Numbered from the stretch's first letter, positions 26,065 through 35,009 are shown. The stretch: 64,000 nt of DNA from Natronolimnobius sp. AArcel1 (GCF_011043775.1 NZ_JAAKXY010000002.1:558001-622000); one strand, 5' to 3'. The notes: generated from the letters alone by a model not told the origin. Program-made: numbers and translations.

Positions 26065-27390
26065 TTACGACGTGATCTGTTCTTGAGGTGCAAATGCACC
26101 AGTTTCCTTGTCAAACAGGAACGTCGATGGCTGTGCCAACCAGCCGTTACTCCTATCTCCCCCATCACAGGCGAGACTCGGAGATACTTGTTGTCGAATG
26201 TTCTCTGCGCCGTTGACGTCCGCGTTCATCACTGCCCCGCAGTCATCGCACACGTACAAGCCGCGTTCAACACGGTTTGCCTTGCGCTCCTGACCACAAC
26301 ACGAACACGACTTCGACGTAGCCCGCTCGGATACGTGCTCAACCGTGATGTCTTCCATCTCCGCCTTGTATTCGAGCAGGTCGGTGAAGCGATCGAACGC
26401 CCACGAGTGCAGGTCGAGGTTGCCGTGCGTACCCCAGTCCTTTGAGTCGCCGTTCCCCCCATCTTCGCGGATACCGGAGAGGTTACCCACTACAATCGTT
26501 CCAACACCCGCCTCAACACACCGTTCAACGATGTGCTTTGAGAGTGTATGGAAGTAGTGGGTTCGGCGAGCCGACTTCTTCTGATGCAACCGATTCGCTT
26601 GCTTGGAGTCGGCGTCGTCACACCGGGCAATCCGCTTGCTGAAGTAGTAGTCGTCCTGTTTCAGGCAGTTCAGCGGATACAGCTCGGCATGGCCATCTTC
26701 GTAGGCGAGTGCGGCGAAGTTGGTGATGCCGAGGTCAACACCCACGGTCTTCTCACCCGGTGCTTCGGCCACTTCGATCTCGACTTTACACACGAAGTGG
26801 AGTTCCCATTCGTCACCCGTCCAGACCGCTCGTACTTGTTGAACACTTTTAACTTCAGAGAGGTCAACGTCCGGACGAGTCTGGTACTCACAGAGGATGA
26901 AGTCCGACCAGTTTTCCTTGAGGTTCGACCCCTTTGAGAGTCGAACGCGGTCGTACTGGGTGTCGAGTTTGAAGCCAGCGGCTTTGAATGTGACCGTGCT
27001 TCGCGGATGGTCGTCGCCGTGTTTGCGGTAGCCGGGCGGGTTCGCTCGTTTGTCTCCGTTGCGTCGTTTGCCGTACCAGCCATTAAACGCCTCAGCGAGT
27101 TCTTGAAGAACGCGCTGGCTTGACTGAGAATGGAGGTCATCGTAGCGTTCGTGGCTCTTGAGATACGCGGTGAGTTCGTCGTGTTCAGGGATGTAGTCGA
27201 TTTCGTCCCAGACACGACTGATTGTCCACCGTCCGACGTCGTGAGACTACGTCTCACGGGCTATCAGACGTAGTCTGATAACGTTCCAGAGTTTTGAGAC
27301 GGCGAACCCGAGCGAATCAAGGTCGTCAGACACCTGTGACTGGTTCCTGATGGAAGCAGTGTAGGTGCGGGTGACGACCTGTTTCGCCAT
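26065..27390 (-). pseudogene. tnpB: TnpB (IS605 OrfB), interrupted by an in-frame TAG
   Basis: RNA-guided nuclease relative of Cas12. The reading frame starts MAKQVVTRTYTASIRNQSQV and runs to the TAA at 26065-26067, but a 45-bp insertion at 27236-27280 adds 15 codons including TAG at 27247-27249. The insertion keeps frame: SKLWNV before it and GRWTISRVWDEID after it are normally adjacent in this family. Downstream, RuvC motif I (GVDLGITNFA), the four-cysteine zinc ribbon (CSCCG and CDDCG) and motif III (NADVNGAENI) are intact. The usual RuvC-II glutamate position reads VVGNLSGI. Without readthrough only 46 residues plus insert would be made. Confidence 0.8.
27236..27284. repeat. 41-bp double-hairpin insertion flanked by ACGT
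   Basis: The inserted core 27240-27280 consists of two back-to-back palindromes: 27241-27257 (7-bp stem, TAC loop) and 27262-27280 (8-bp stem, GTA loop). ACGT at 27236-27239 and 27281-27284 flanks it like a 4-bp target duplication. It interrupts tnpB. Confidence 0.75.
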
Positions 27391-27556
27391 GCGTAACCTA
27401 TGTGGAGAAACCAACTTGAAGGTATGGATCGTGCAACGTGGAATATCCAGCTTGTTGTGAAACGTGGAGTGATTCAGCAGTGACGGCTTCATCCACACGG
27501 CTAAAGCCGTGGGCTTTCGCCTGTACTTTCTGTAAGGCTCATTCTTACTCTTACTC

Positions 27557-28066
27557 TCACTCGAGGTCAGCGGACTCGAGGACGGTCACGTCGCCGCGTT
27601 GGCCCTCCTGTTGGTACTCACAGCGGTAGGTCGCCATCTCGGCTGTCGCCTCAAAGGTCAGTGTTTCGCGCTCGCCTTCGACATCGGTGCCGTCAGTTGT
27701 GTAGTCGTTGACGACCTCTTGCTCAGCGTCCCAGACGGCGATATTGTGGTGCATGCCGTCCTGATTCTCCCAGGTGAGGTCGTACTCGTGGCCCTCGAGA
27801 AGCACCAGCGTTGGGTTCTCGACGAGTTCGATTGGAGCGGGGTCGCGCCCGACCCAGCCGCCGACGTAGCCGTCGAAGCGAATGCTCGAGACATCTGCCC
27901 ACGCCTCAGGGTCGGTGTCACCCTCGGTCGTCTCCGCGATGTCGACGACGGGGTCGTCCGCGGCGCTGTCTGCGTCGTCTCCGAGACAGCCCGCTGTGAC
28001 CGCGACTGCGGTCGTCGCGCCGATGCCGGCGAGGACCGTCCGCCGGTCGATTCCAGTTGGGCCCAT
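27557..28066 (-). CDS. Cupredoxin-like Tat lipoprotein with altered copper site
   Basis: 169 residues. Signal region GIDRRTVLAGIGATTAVAVT with twin arginine and lipobox TAGC predicts export and lipid anchoring. The mature domain has a plastocyanin/halocyanin-like fold signature: LTWENQDGMHHNIAVWD (first copper His) and MATYRCEYQQEGQRGDV (the Cys loop). The usual second His and Met ligands after the Cys appear as Gln and Gln/Arg, so a normal type 1 copper site is unlikely. The ATG at 28064-28066 lies about 25 nt from a TTTATG promoter element. Confidence 0.82.
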   Translation of the reverse strand: MGPTGIDRRTVLAGIGATTAVAVTAGCLGDDADSAADDPVVDIAETTEGDTDPEAWADVSSIRFDGYVGGWVGRDPAPIELVENPTLVLLEGHEYDLTWENQDGMHHNIAVWDAEQEVVNDYTTDGTDVEGERETLTFEATAEMATYRCEYQQEGQRGDVTVLESADLE

Positions 28067-28189
28067 CGAGCGCTCTAGGCCACGAGCACGCATAAACAAC
28101 CGTTCAGGACGCTTTGACTGTCGCTTCGAGCGAGACGTTTTCGAGCAGCGACCGAAGTCGCTTAGTGCAATCACCGCCGAATACCAGCC

Positions 28190-28858
28190 GTGAATTTCCC
28201 GCACTGGCAGACCTATCTCGTCACGCAGGCGTCGATCTCGGCTGGGCGTTCAACAGCCGAAATCGTCGAGCGCGCGATTGCCGGCGGCGTCGATGCCGTG
28301 CAACTGCGCGAAAAGGAGAGTGACACGCTCGAGCGCTACGAAGTCGGCCGCGAACTGCGCAAACTCACGGCCGAGGCAGGCGTCGATCTGGTCGTCAACG
28401 ACCGACTCGATATTGCACAGGCAATCGATGCTGATGGCGTCCACGTTGGCCAGTCGGACCTGCCGGTCGCGGTTGCTCGCGATCTGCTCGGACCGGATGC
28501 GATCATCGGCTGCTCGACGGGCACCGTGGCGGAAGCCGAGCAGGCTGAAGCCGACGGCGCGGACTACCTTGGCGTGGGGACAATATACGGCACCTCCTCG
28601 AAGGACGTGAGTCGGTACAAAGACGGCGTCGGCCCGGAACGCGTCGCCGAAATCGTCGACGCGGCCGATATCCCAGTCGTCGGCATCGGCGGCATTACCG
28701 CCGACAACGCAGCCCCAGTCGTTGAAGCCGGTGCAACTGGCGTCGCCGTCATCTCCGAAATCACCGCCGCCGACGATCCCCAAGCCGCCACCGAAGCGCT
28801 TGCAGCGGCCGTCGAAAGGGCAACGGCACTCGAGAACGGAGGGCAAGTCAATGAGTAG
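28190..28858 (+). CDS. thiE: Thiamine-phosphate synthase
   Basis: 222 residues from a GTG start. It couples hydroxymethylpyrimidine diphosphate with thiazole phosphate to make thiamine phosphate. Typical segments: YLVTQ, AVQLREKE, VVNDRLDIA, DGVHVGQSDLP, GCSTGTVAEA, DYLGVGTIYGTSSK and VVGIGGIT. The stop overlaps the thiM start by 8 nt, so the two are co-translated. Confidence 0.95.
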   Translation: MNFPHWQTYLVTQASISAGRSTAEIVERAIAGGVDAVQLREKESDTLERYEVGRELRKLTAEAGVDLVVNDRLDIAQAIDADGVHVGQSDLPVAVARDLLGPDAIIGCSTGTVAEAEQAEADGADYLGVGTIYGTSSKDVSRYKDGVGPERVAEIVDAADIPVVGIGGITADNAAPVVEAGATGVAVISEITAADDPQAATEALAAAVERATALENGGQVNE

Positions 28859-29693
28859 TGACTTCGACCCGTCGAGTCTGACTGGCGACGACTTCGCAGA
28901 CGCACTCGAGACGCTCGAGTCGGGCAGTCCGCTCGTGCATTCGATCACCAACGAGGTGACGATGAACGACGTGGCGAACCTGATTCTCCACTGGGACGCG
29001 CTGCCGGTGATGGCCGACTCAGACGGCGATGCAGGCGAGATGGCATCCATCGCGGACGCCGTGTTGTTCAATACGGGACAGGTGCCAGAACGCCGAGTCG
29101 ATGCGATGCACGACGCGGCCGAGTCGGCCGCCGAGAGCGGCGTGCCGATTGTTCTCGATCCGGTCGGTGTCGGTTCGACACCGACGCGCCAGGGCGTCGC
29201 CGAGGACTTACTCGAGGAAACAGAGTTTGCGATCATCAAGGGCAACTACGGCGAGATCAGCGCGCTCGCGGGCGTCGAAGCCGAGGTCAAAGGCGTCGAG
29301 TCCGTCGGCGAGTACGACAACATCGAGGAGACGGCCCGCTCGCTCGCCGAGTCGACTGGCTCGGTCGTCGTCGCAAGCGGTGTCGAGGATGTCGTCGCGA
29401 CGGGCGACACCGTTGTCCGCATCGCAGCAGGGGACGAGATGCTCTCGACCGTCGTCGGCACCGGCTGTATGCTCGGTGGCACCATCGCGGCCTTCCGCGG
29501 CGCACTCGAGGACGACGCGGCTGCTGCCGTCTACGGGACGCTCGCGTTCGGAATCGCTGGTGAGCGCGCGGCCGACGCCGAGTATGCGGGACCAGCGAGC
29601 TATCGGACCGCGTTCCACGATACAGTTGCTAACCTGTCGGCGAGCGACCTCGAGTCAGTTGATCTCGAGGCTCGAGTCGAACTGCTCGAGTAG
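28851..29693 (+). CDS. thiM: Hydroxyethylthiazole kinase
   Basis: 280 residues. Phosphorylates 4-methyl-5-hydroxyethylthiazole, feeding ThiE. VHSITNEVTMNDVAN, PVMADS, VLDPVGVGSTPTR and VVGTGCMLGGTIAAF (ribokinase-like anion hole and catalytic residue region) are all present. The ATG at 28851 lies inside the thiE 3' end. No thiamine riboswitch was recognised upstream of the pair. Confidence 0.95.
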   Translation: MSSDFDPSSLTGDDFADALETLESGSPLVHSITNEVTMNDVANLILHWDALPVMADSDGDAGEMASIADAVLFNTGQVPERRVDAMHDAAESAAESGVPIVLDPVGVGSTPTRQGVAEDLLEETEFAIIKGNYGEISALAGVEAEVKGVESVGEYDNIEETARSLAESTGSVVVASGVEDVVATGDTVVRIAAGDEMLSTVVGTGCMLGGTIAAFRGALEDDAAAAVYGTLAFGIAGERAADAEYAGPASYRTAFHDTVANLSASDLESVDLEARVELLE

Positions 29694-29759
29694 GCGGGAA
29701 CGTCGGATTTCCAACTCTTGATTGAAACCATTTTATCCGCGACTGCTGAACGAGAGCCT

Positions 29760-30032
29760 ATGACACGAGAACATCTCGAGGATGCTGCCGAGACACTCCA
29801 AAATGCGGCCGATGCAGCCACAGACGAGGAAACACGGGATCGTCTCCAGACTCAATCCAGCCAACTCGCAGACCACGCGACGGCCGACCGTGGCCCCGAC
29901 CATGGCACGCTCGCCCGACACGAGCACATCTTGACGGAGATCGCCGACGAGGAAGGCGGTGACGTTGCCACGTCCGTTGAGGACGCCCTCGAGTCGATCC
30001 GGGCGTTTCGAGAGACTGTCACCGGCGTCTGA
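29760..30032 (+). CDS. Small acidic helical protein
   Basis: 90 residues, MTREHLEDAAETLQNAADAA onwards, predicted mostly alpha-helical with several His. It matches a haloarchaeal family of small DUF7553-like proteins. TTTTATC about 26 nt before the ATG fits leaderless transcription. Function unknown. Confidence 0.75.
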   Translation: MTREHLEDAAETLQNAADAATDEETRDRLQTQSSQLADHATADRGPDHGTLARHEHILTEIADEEGGDVATSVEDALESIRAFRETVTGV

Positions 30033-30110
30033 TCGCTCTTGGATACCGACTCTTCTCAGCCTGTAGGAACAGGTGTGAGTGCTATACGCGTTGGCGTCCT
30101 AGAGATATGT

Positions 30111-30542
30111 ATGACCATCCTCGTCGCAACCGATGGCTCGGAAGTGAGTGATACCGCAATCGAACACGCCGCACGGGCCGCACGCGCGTGGGATGAGCCC
30201 CTCGAGATCGTCCACGTCCTGACGCCTGAGACGGAACTCGTCGACGGGACGCTCGTCCTCCCTGGCGAAGACGAGGCCGTCGAATACGGCGAGCGGACGG
30301 TCCAGCAGGCACAAACCATCGCGGCCGACGCCGTCGTTGGCTCCGGGGGAGACCTCGAGGTCACGACGGAACTGCTCGCGGGCCGACCCGCTGACGCGAT
30401 CACAGACCACGCTGCAGCGACCGATGCGCGCATGATCTACGTCGGTCACCGCGGCCTCTCGGAGGAACGCGAACAGGTCGTCGGCAGCGTCGCGAAAACG
30501 GTCGTCGATAAGGCAACGGTGCCGGTGACGATCATCAAGTAA
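30111..30542 (+). CDS. Universal stress protein (UspA family)
   Basis: 143 residues. ILVATDGSEVSDTAIEHAA at the start and the ATP-site signature GHRGLSEEREQVVGS near the end. The ATG at 30111 begins the conserved region. It ends convergently 0 bp from the ferritin-like gene's end. Second UspA in this window; the two are only distantly alike. Confidence 0.9.
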   Translation: MTILVATDGSEVSDTAIEHAARAARAWDEPLEIVHVLTPETELVDGTLVLPGEDEAVEYGERTVQQAQTIAADAVVGSGGDLEVTTELLAGRPADAITDHAAATDARMIYVGHRGLSEEREQVVGSVAKTVVDKATVPVTIIK

Positions 30543-31178
30543 TCAACAGACCGGCTTCGGGTTCGCGCCCATCGCTTCTAAATTTTCGACGTACTCGCCG
30601 TAGGCGGCCTCAATTGCACCCGTCGCGGCGTCTTCGGCGCGGTCCCAGTCGTCGTCGCTTTCACAGACGTCCTCGAGCAGGTCACTGACGCGCTCGAGCT
30701 GGGCGTCCAAATCGTCGCCAAAGTCGCGGAAGACGCCGGCGGTCTGTGGGTCAGCATCGCCGACGAAGTAGCCGACGACCTGTTCTTTCGAGCGCTTGCT
30801 CGCGAGGACGCGCCCCGCAAACGCGCCGACGCGCTCGACGGTCGACTCGAGGCCGCGCAGGTACTCGTGGAGGTCGGGGACGTTCTGGGGCTCGTACTCG
30901 TCGTTCCCGAGGTGCTCGAGGACGGTCTCGAAGTGTTCCTGCTCCTCGTCAGCCGTGGTCGCGAACGCCTCGCTTGCGGCGTCGGTGTCCTCGTCGTCGG
31001 CCCACGCGCTGAAGGTCTGCCAGGCGGCGTGTTCGGCGTCTGCTGTCGCCTCGAGGACGGGTTCGGTGTCGATGTCGCCGCCGGTGTCGGCGTACAACGA
31101 TTTCGACGACCCCAATCGGGAGAGGGCGGTCTGATTTTCGTCGCGAACGGTCTCGAGGAAGGCGTCTGCATCGGTCAT
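30543..31178 (-). CDS. Rubrerythrin/ferritin-like protein
   Basis: 211 residues, acidic and helical. Glu/His patterns EHAAWQTF and DEEQEHFETVLEHLG resemble the iron-binding ExxH motifs of ferritin-like four-helix bundles in the haloarchaeal rubrerythrin family. No rubredoxin domain is present. Probable role in iron or oxidative-stress handling, inferred from fold only. Confidence 0.75.
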   Translation of the reverse strand: MTDADAFLETVRDENQTALSRLGSSKSLYADTGGDIDTEPVLEATADAEHAAWQTFSAWADDEDTDAASEAFATTADEEQEHFETVLEHLGNDEYEPQNVPDLHEYLRGLESTVERVGAFAGRVLASKRSKEQVVGYFVGDADPQTAGVFRDFGDDLDAQLERVSDLLEDVCESDDDWDRAEDAATGAIEAAYGEYVENLEAMGANPKPVC

Positions 31179-31256
31179 GGACGGGCGTTCGGGCGGGCGG
31201 GAGTTAGGCCTATCGTCATCTCGAGTGATTCCAGCGGAGTTTGGTACTCGGCGACC

Positions 31257-31466
31257 CTACTGTCTAGGGGCAACCAAATATCCGATCACAGCCGCGAACA
31301 GTCCGCAAAAGACGACAACAAGAATGAGATCAGCGATGATCCGAATCCCGGCGGATCCGTCGCCGCCGAGACTGACAAAGCCGACCGTGAGGACGGCGAT
31401 CAGTACCAGCAGGAGCTGATTCGTCGCTTTCCGACTCGAGAGCCACGGTCGATTTGCATCGCTCAT
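31257..31466 (-). CDS. Small two-helix membrane protein
   Basis: 69 residues from the ATG at 31464-31466: a charged N-terminus, helix LLLVLIAVLTVGFVSLGG and helix IADLILVVVFCGLFAAVIGY. No known domain. It could follow the 31523-32488 gene pair on one transcript. Confidence 0.65.
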   Translation of the reverse strand: MSDANRPWLSSRKATNQLLLVLIAVLTVGFVSLGGDGSAGIRIIADLILVVVFCGLFAAVIGYLVAPRQ

Positions 31467-31522
31467 TAGTTGAGGATCCAACTCGAGTATGATACGGATT
31501 CCGATGGCTCCTGCACACGTTT

Positions 31523-31957
31523 TCAACTGTGGGTGTCCGAAAGACGGTCACTAACCCACTCGAGGACGCCGAATAGCACCGCGAGATGGTGACTCGAATC
31601 CAGTGACGAGGAGTCGACGCTCTCCGCATCGGGCGGCGGATGGAAGTGTGCCCGCGGCGCGTTCGGCTTGGGATGGCGATCCCAGCGACACTGCCAGGGA
31701 GTCTCTTCGTCGTCACGAATTTCGAGATAGTGCACGGTGTAGTCACCGCCGACGAACCACCGGACGTCGAGTCGGACCTCGACGATCTCATCTGGATACT
31801 GAGTGTGATCAACCTCGAGTTCGAGGACACGCGGCGAGAGCGAATCCGGCTGGAACGTCCAGTCGGTGACGAGTGGATGCGATGCCCCGCGTCGGGCGAG
31901 CACCTCGAGCGTCGGAATATCGAGCGGGCCACTTGGCTCTTCGGGACGGTCCGCCAT
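31523..31957 (-). CDS. Putative toxin-like partner protein (DUF6516-like)
   Basis: 144 residues. Core motif RWDRHPKPNAPRAHFHPPPD with several His and Pro, preceded by a beta-rich domain (VLELEVDHTQYPDEIVEVRL). It resembles haloarchaeal proteins related to the DUF6516/TumE group, which pair with HTH genes. The upstream winged-helix gene ends 3 nt before it, implying co-translation. Assignment as toxin is inference. Confidence 0.55.
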   Translation of the reverse strand: MADRPEEPSGPLDIPTLEVLARRGASHPLVTDWTFQPDSLSPRVLELEVDHTQYPDEIVEVRLDVRWFVGGDYTVHYLEIRDDEETPWQCRWDRHPKPNAPRAHFHPPPDAESVDSSSLDSSHHLAVLFGVLEWVSDRLSDTHS

Positions 31958-31960
31958 CGC

Positions 31961-32488
31961 TCAGGCTCGAGCCCGACGGTCGCTGCGCGACTCCGCTCGC
32001 TGAATGGCCCGTTGTACCAGCGTGATGTCGCGTCGGATCGTTCGCCACGTCGAGAGGTCATCCCACCGTTCGTGGAGTTCGTCGTGGTCGCTCGAGGGGT
32101 CCTCGCCGACGACGACGGCGTCCGGCTCCGGAACGCCGTATTCCTCCTGCAATGCGTTATCTTCGGCCAGTAACTCCTCGAGGCGGGTTCGGAGTTCGCT
32201 TACGTCGTGGTCCGCTGCGAGGCGCTCAATGCGTTTCCACCTGAAATACGAGGGGTTGCGCCGGTAGGTCGCGGGTCGCGTCTCCGTCCGCGTCGCAATC
32301 CCCATCTCGACGAGTTGCTCGAGAGCCTTCCGCGCGCCGGTTTCGGAGCAGTCTGCCCACTCGGCGAACTGCTGTGCGGATGCGGAGTCGGTCGTGCCGA
32401 CGAGCACGTCGTAGACTCGCTGGAACGTCGTCCGGTCGTCCGTCCAGTCCGTCGCCACGCTCGTCGGTGATTCGTCGACGTCGGTCAT
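31961..32488 (-). CDS. Winged-helix regulator (DUF7342-like)
   Basis: 175 residues from the ATG at 32486-32488. FQRVYDVLVGTTDSASAQQF then CSETGARKALEQLVEMGIAT form a winged-helix DNA-binding domain; the C-terminal half is a helical, Arg/Asp-rich region that may dimerise. Such genes sit next to small partner genes in many haloarchaea; the pair with 31523 behaves like a toxin-antitoxin or regulator module. Not proven. Confidence 0.7.
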   Translation of the reverse strand: MTDVDESPTSVATDWTDDRTTFQRVYDVLVGTTDSASAQQFAEWADCSETGARKALEQLVEMGIATRTETRPATYRRNPSYFRWKRIERLAADHDVSELRTRLEELLAEDNALQEEYGVPEPDAVVVGEDPSSDHDELHERWDDLSTWRTIRRDITLVQRAIQRAESRSDRRARA

Positions 32489-32579
32489 ACCGGACCTTCG
32501 GCTGAAACACACATATGTGTTTCTCCGCGCGTATATCTGTGCTAAAAGGAATGCTCGAGTGCCGGTGGTGTGTCGGTGC

Positions 32580-33437
32580 TTACTCGCCCTTCTCAATCGG
32601 CGCGTTCACGAGATTACCCCACTCGGTCCACGAGCCGTCGTAGTTGACGGCGTCGTCGTAGCCGAGCAGTTCGTGCAGGGCGAACCACGCGACCGAGGAG
32701 CGCTCGCCGATGCGGCAGTAGGCGACGGTCGTCTCGTTGCCGTCGATGCCTTCCTCGCCGTAGAGATCCTCGAGTTCCTCACGCGTTTTGAAGGTGCCGT
32801 CGTCGTTCGTGACGGCGGCCCACGAGATGTTCTTCGCGCCCGGGATGTGGCCGCCGCGCTGGGCAGTTTCCTGCAGTCCTGGTGGGGCGAGAATCTCGCC
32901 GCTGTACTCCTCGGGCGAGCGAACGTCGACGAGTGGGACGCCGCGTTCGATTGCGTTTTCGACGTCCTCGCGGTAGGCGCGGATGCTCTCGCGCGGGCCG
33001 GCGGCGTCGTACTCGACTGCCGAGAACTCCGGAACTTCGTCCGTGGTTGGATAGTCGTTCTCGAGCCAGTAGCTGCGAGCGCCATCGAGCAGGTAGACGT
33101 CCTCGTGGCCGTAGTACTTGAACTGCCAGTAGGCGTAGGCGGCGAACCAGTTGGCGTTGTCACCGTAGAGGACGACCGTCGAGTCCTCGCTGATGCCGTG
33201 GCTGCCAAGCAGGTCCTCGAAGTCTTCCTTCGAAAGGATGTCTCGAGTGGTCTGGTCCTGCAGTTGGGTCTCCCAGTTGAAGCCGATTGCACCGGGGGCG
33301 TGTTCCTCCTCGTAGGCTTCCGTGTCGACGTCGACCTCGACGAGTCGAAGGTCGGAGTCGTCGTCTTGGAACTCCTCGAGTCGGTCCTCGACCCAGTCAG
33401 CCGTGACGAGCACGTCGTTGGCGTAGTCTGTTGCCAT
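32580..33437 (-). CDS. Thiosulfate sulfurtransferase (tandem rhodanese)
   Basis: 285 residues with two rhodanese domains. The active cysteine loop is in the second domain: AYCRIGERSS, a normal CxxGxRS loop, while the first domain has DNANWFAA in its place and is inactive. Transfers sulfane sulfur between thiosulfate or mercaptopyruvate and acceptors. The ATG at 33435-33437 begins MATDYANDVLV. It is divergent from a second tandem rhodanese. Confidence 0.92.
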   Translation of the reverse strand: MATDYANDVLVTADWVEDRLEEFQDDDSDLRLVEVDVDTEAYEEEHAPGAIGFNWETQLQDQTTRDILSKEDFEDLLGSHGISEDSTVVLYGDNANWFAAYAYWQFKYYGHEDVYLLDGARSYWLENDYPTTDEVPEFSAVEYDAAGPRESIRAYREDVENAIERGVPLVDVRSPEEYSGEILAPPGLQETAQRGGHIPGAKNISWAAVTNDDGTFKTREELEDLYGEEGIDGNETTVAYCRIGERSSVAWFALHELLGYDDAVNYDGSWTEWGNLVNAPIEKGE

Positions 33438-33719
33438 ACCAATTCCTATGGATGCAGTAGTTATAGGGCCTCTCGAAGCGGTTAATGGAGACACTGGTCG
33501 ACCGTGTCGGTGACAGTTGCCGCTATCTCGGGTGGGCCGAATTCGGCGATTGTCGCGAGCGTCCTCCCTGCTGTCGGTTCGCTATCACCCTGGTTTGGGA
33601 CCCGTCATATGCACCCAGCGAGTCGTCCCGAACCGGAGAATTATGCCGCGAGCTCGGTACCCAGGGAAGTGGTGCCGCGACCGGTGCGTTATGGGCGTCG
33701 CGGCGATATCCTCGAGATA

Positions 33720-34517
33720 ATGGACGATTCCTTCGTTGTCTCCCCCGACTGGCTCGCCGCACATCTCGAGGACGCCGACGTTCGCGTGGTCGACGTTCGC
33801 GACGCCTGGGAGTACGACGGCATCGGGCACGTGCCCGGCGCTGTCTCCGTTCCCTTCGACAGCTATCGCGACGAAACCGACGTGGATCGAGGCACCTTGC
33901 CGGGAGCCGATGCCTTCGCTGCACTGCTCTCCGACGCCGGGATCACTCCCGAGGACACCGTCGTCGCCTACGACGACACCCACGGCGTCTTCGCCGCTCG
34001 GTTCGTACTTACCGCCCTTGTGTACGGCCACGCGGACGTGCGCCTGCTCGATGGCGACTACAGCGCCTGGAACCGCGACCACGAAACGACGAGCGACGCA
34101 CCCGACGTCGCTCCGACCGACTACGAAGCCGACCCGCTCGAGCGCGACGACAGCCCACTCGTCGGCCTCGAGGCGGTCGAGAACGCGCTCGAGCGCGACG
34201 CCGTCTTCGTCGATACGCGCGAACAGGCCGAGTTCGAGGAGGCTCATCTACCGGGTGCGGTACGCTTCGACTGGCGCGAGGTCATCGACGACGAAACCCG
34301 TCGACTGAAGCCCGCGGACGAACTCGAGGACTTGCTCGCCGAGCACGGCATTACGCCCGACCGCGAGATCGTCCTCTACTGTAACACCGCCCGGCGAATC
34401 AGCCACACCTACGTCGTCCTCCGGGCGCTCGGCTACGAGAATGTCGCCTTCTACGAGGGGAGTTTGACGGAGTGGTTGGCTAATGATGGCGAGGTGGTGA
34501 CGGGCTCGAGCGAGTGA
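33720..34517 (+). CDS. Thiosulfate sulfurtransferase (tandem rhodanese)
   Basis: 265 residues, two rhodanese domains. The first (VVDVRDAWEYDGIGHVPGA) has DDTHGVFA at the loop position, the second carries the active cysteine as YCNTARRISHTYVV, a less common loop than CxxGxR. The ATG at 33720 starts the conserved SPDWLAAHL segment. Paralog of the divergent gene at 32580-33437 but with a different active loop, suggesting another substrate. Confidence 0.9.
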   Translation: MDDSFVVSPDWLAAHLEDADVRVVDVRDAWEYDGIGHVPGAVSVPFDSYRDETDVDRGTLPGADAFAALLSDAGITPEDTVVAYDDTHGVFAARFVLTALVYGHADVRLLDGDYSAWNRDHETTSDAPDVAPTDYEADPLERDDSPLVGLEAVENALERDAVFVDTREQAEFEEAHLPGAVRFDWREVIDDETRRLKPADELEDLLAEHGITPDREIVLYCNTARRISHTYVVLRALGYENVAFYEGSLTEWLANDGEVVTGSSE

Positions 34518-34534
34518 CTGGACGGCATCGGTCG

Positions 34535-34924
34535 TTACGTGAACTTATGCGAGACGGACGCGAGGTAAAAGAGGATAATACCCGATACGAGTACGCCGAT
34601 CAGGTTGAACATGATGAGGTCGAATAACAGACCGATCCCGTAGAACACGTACGCCCACGTCAGCGCGGTTGCGCTCATGTTCAACAGTCCGATAATGACG
34701 ACCAGGTGGGCAATATTGAGTCCGAACAGGAAGAGCGCAATGGTGGCAGCGACGCCCCCTATCCCCAGTAACTGGAAGATTGGAAGGAACGAGACAAGGA
34801 TGCCGAGGATGCCGAGTCCGCAAATAATTGTAACGCCCAGTGGGCGGTCCGTTCCGCCTGTAGACGAAGGCCGTCTCGAGTGCCTCGTTGAGTTTCCTCT
34901 TGATGAACGGGGACCTGGTTGCAT
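34535..34924 (-). CDS. Multi-helix membrane protein
   Basis: 129 residues with three to four hydrophobic segments (VTIICGLGILGILVSFLPIF, ATIALFLFGLNIAHLVVIIG, AYVFYGIGLLFDLIMFNLIG). The basic N-terminus (about 28 residues) is probably cytoplasmic. No family recognised. Confidence 0.65.
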   Translation of the reverse strand: MQPGPRSSRGNSTRHSRRPSSTGGTDRPLGVTIICGLGILGILVSFLPIFQLLGIGGVAATIALFLFGLNIAHLVVIIGLLNMSATALTWAYVFYGIGLLFDLIMFNLIGVLVSGIILFYLASVSHKFT

Positions 34925-35009
34925 ACCCCCTCATTCAAGTAATCAAACAAGTGTTTTGTGACTGGCTACAGCAGTTTCAGATCGTGACACTGCGACGCTC
35001 GAGCGCCTA

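Larger units (their letters stand above)
26015..27522 (-). mobile_element. IS200/IS605-group element of IS1341 type (tnpB only)
   Basis: Boundaries are approximate. Both ends carry a copy of CACACGGCT(g/a)AAGCCGTG (around 26023-26040 and 27493-27510), a stem that caps many haloarchaeal tnpB elements. Only tnpB is present, no Y1 transposase tnpA, so movement would need help in trans. No target duplication is expected for this family. Confidence 0.7.
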
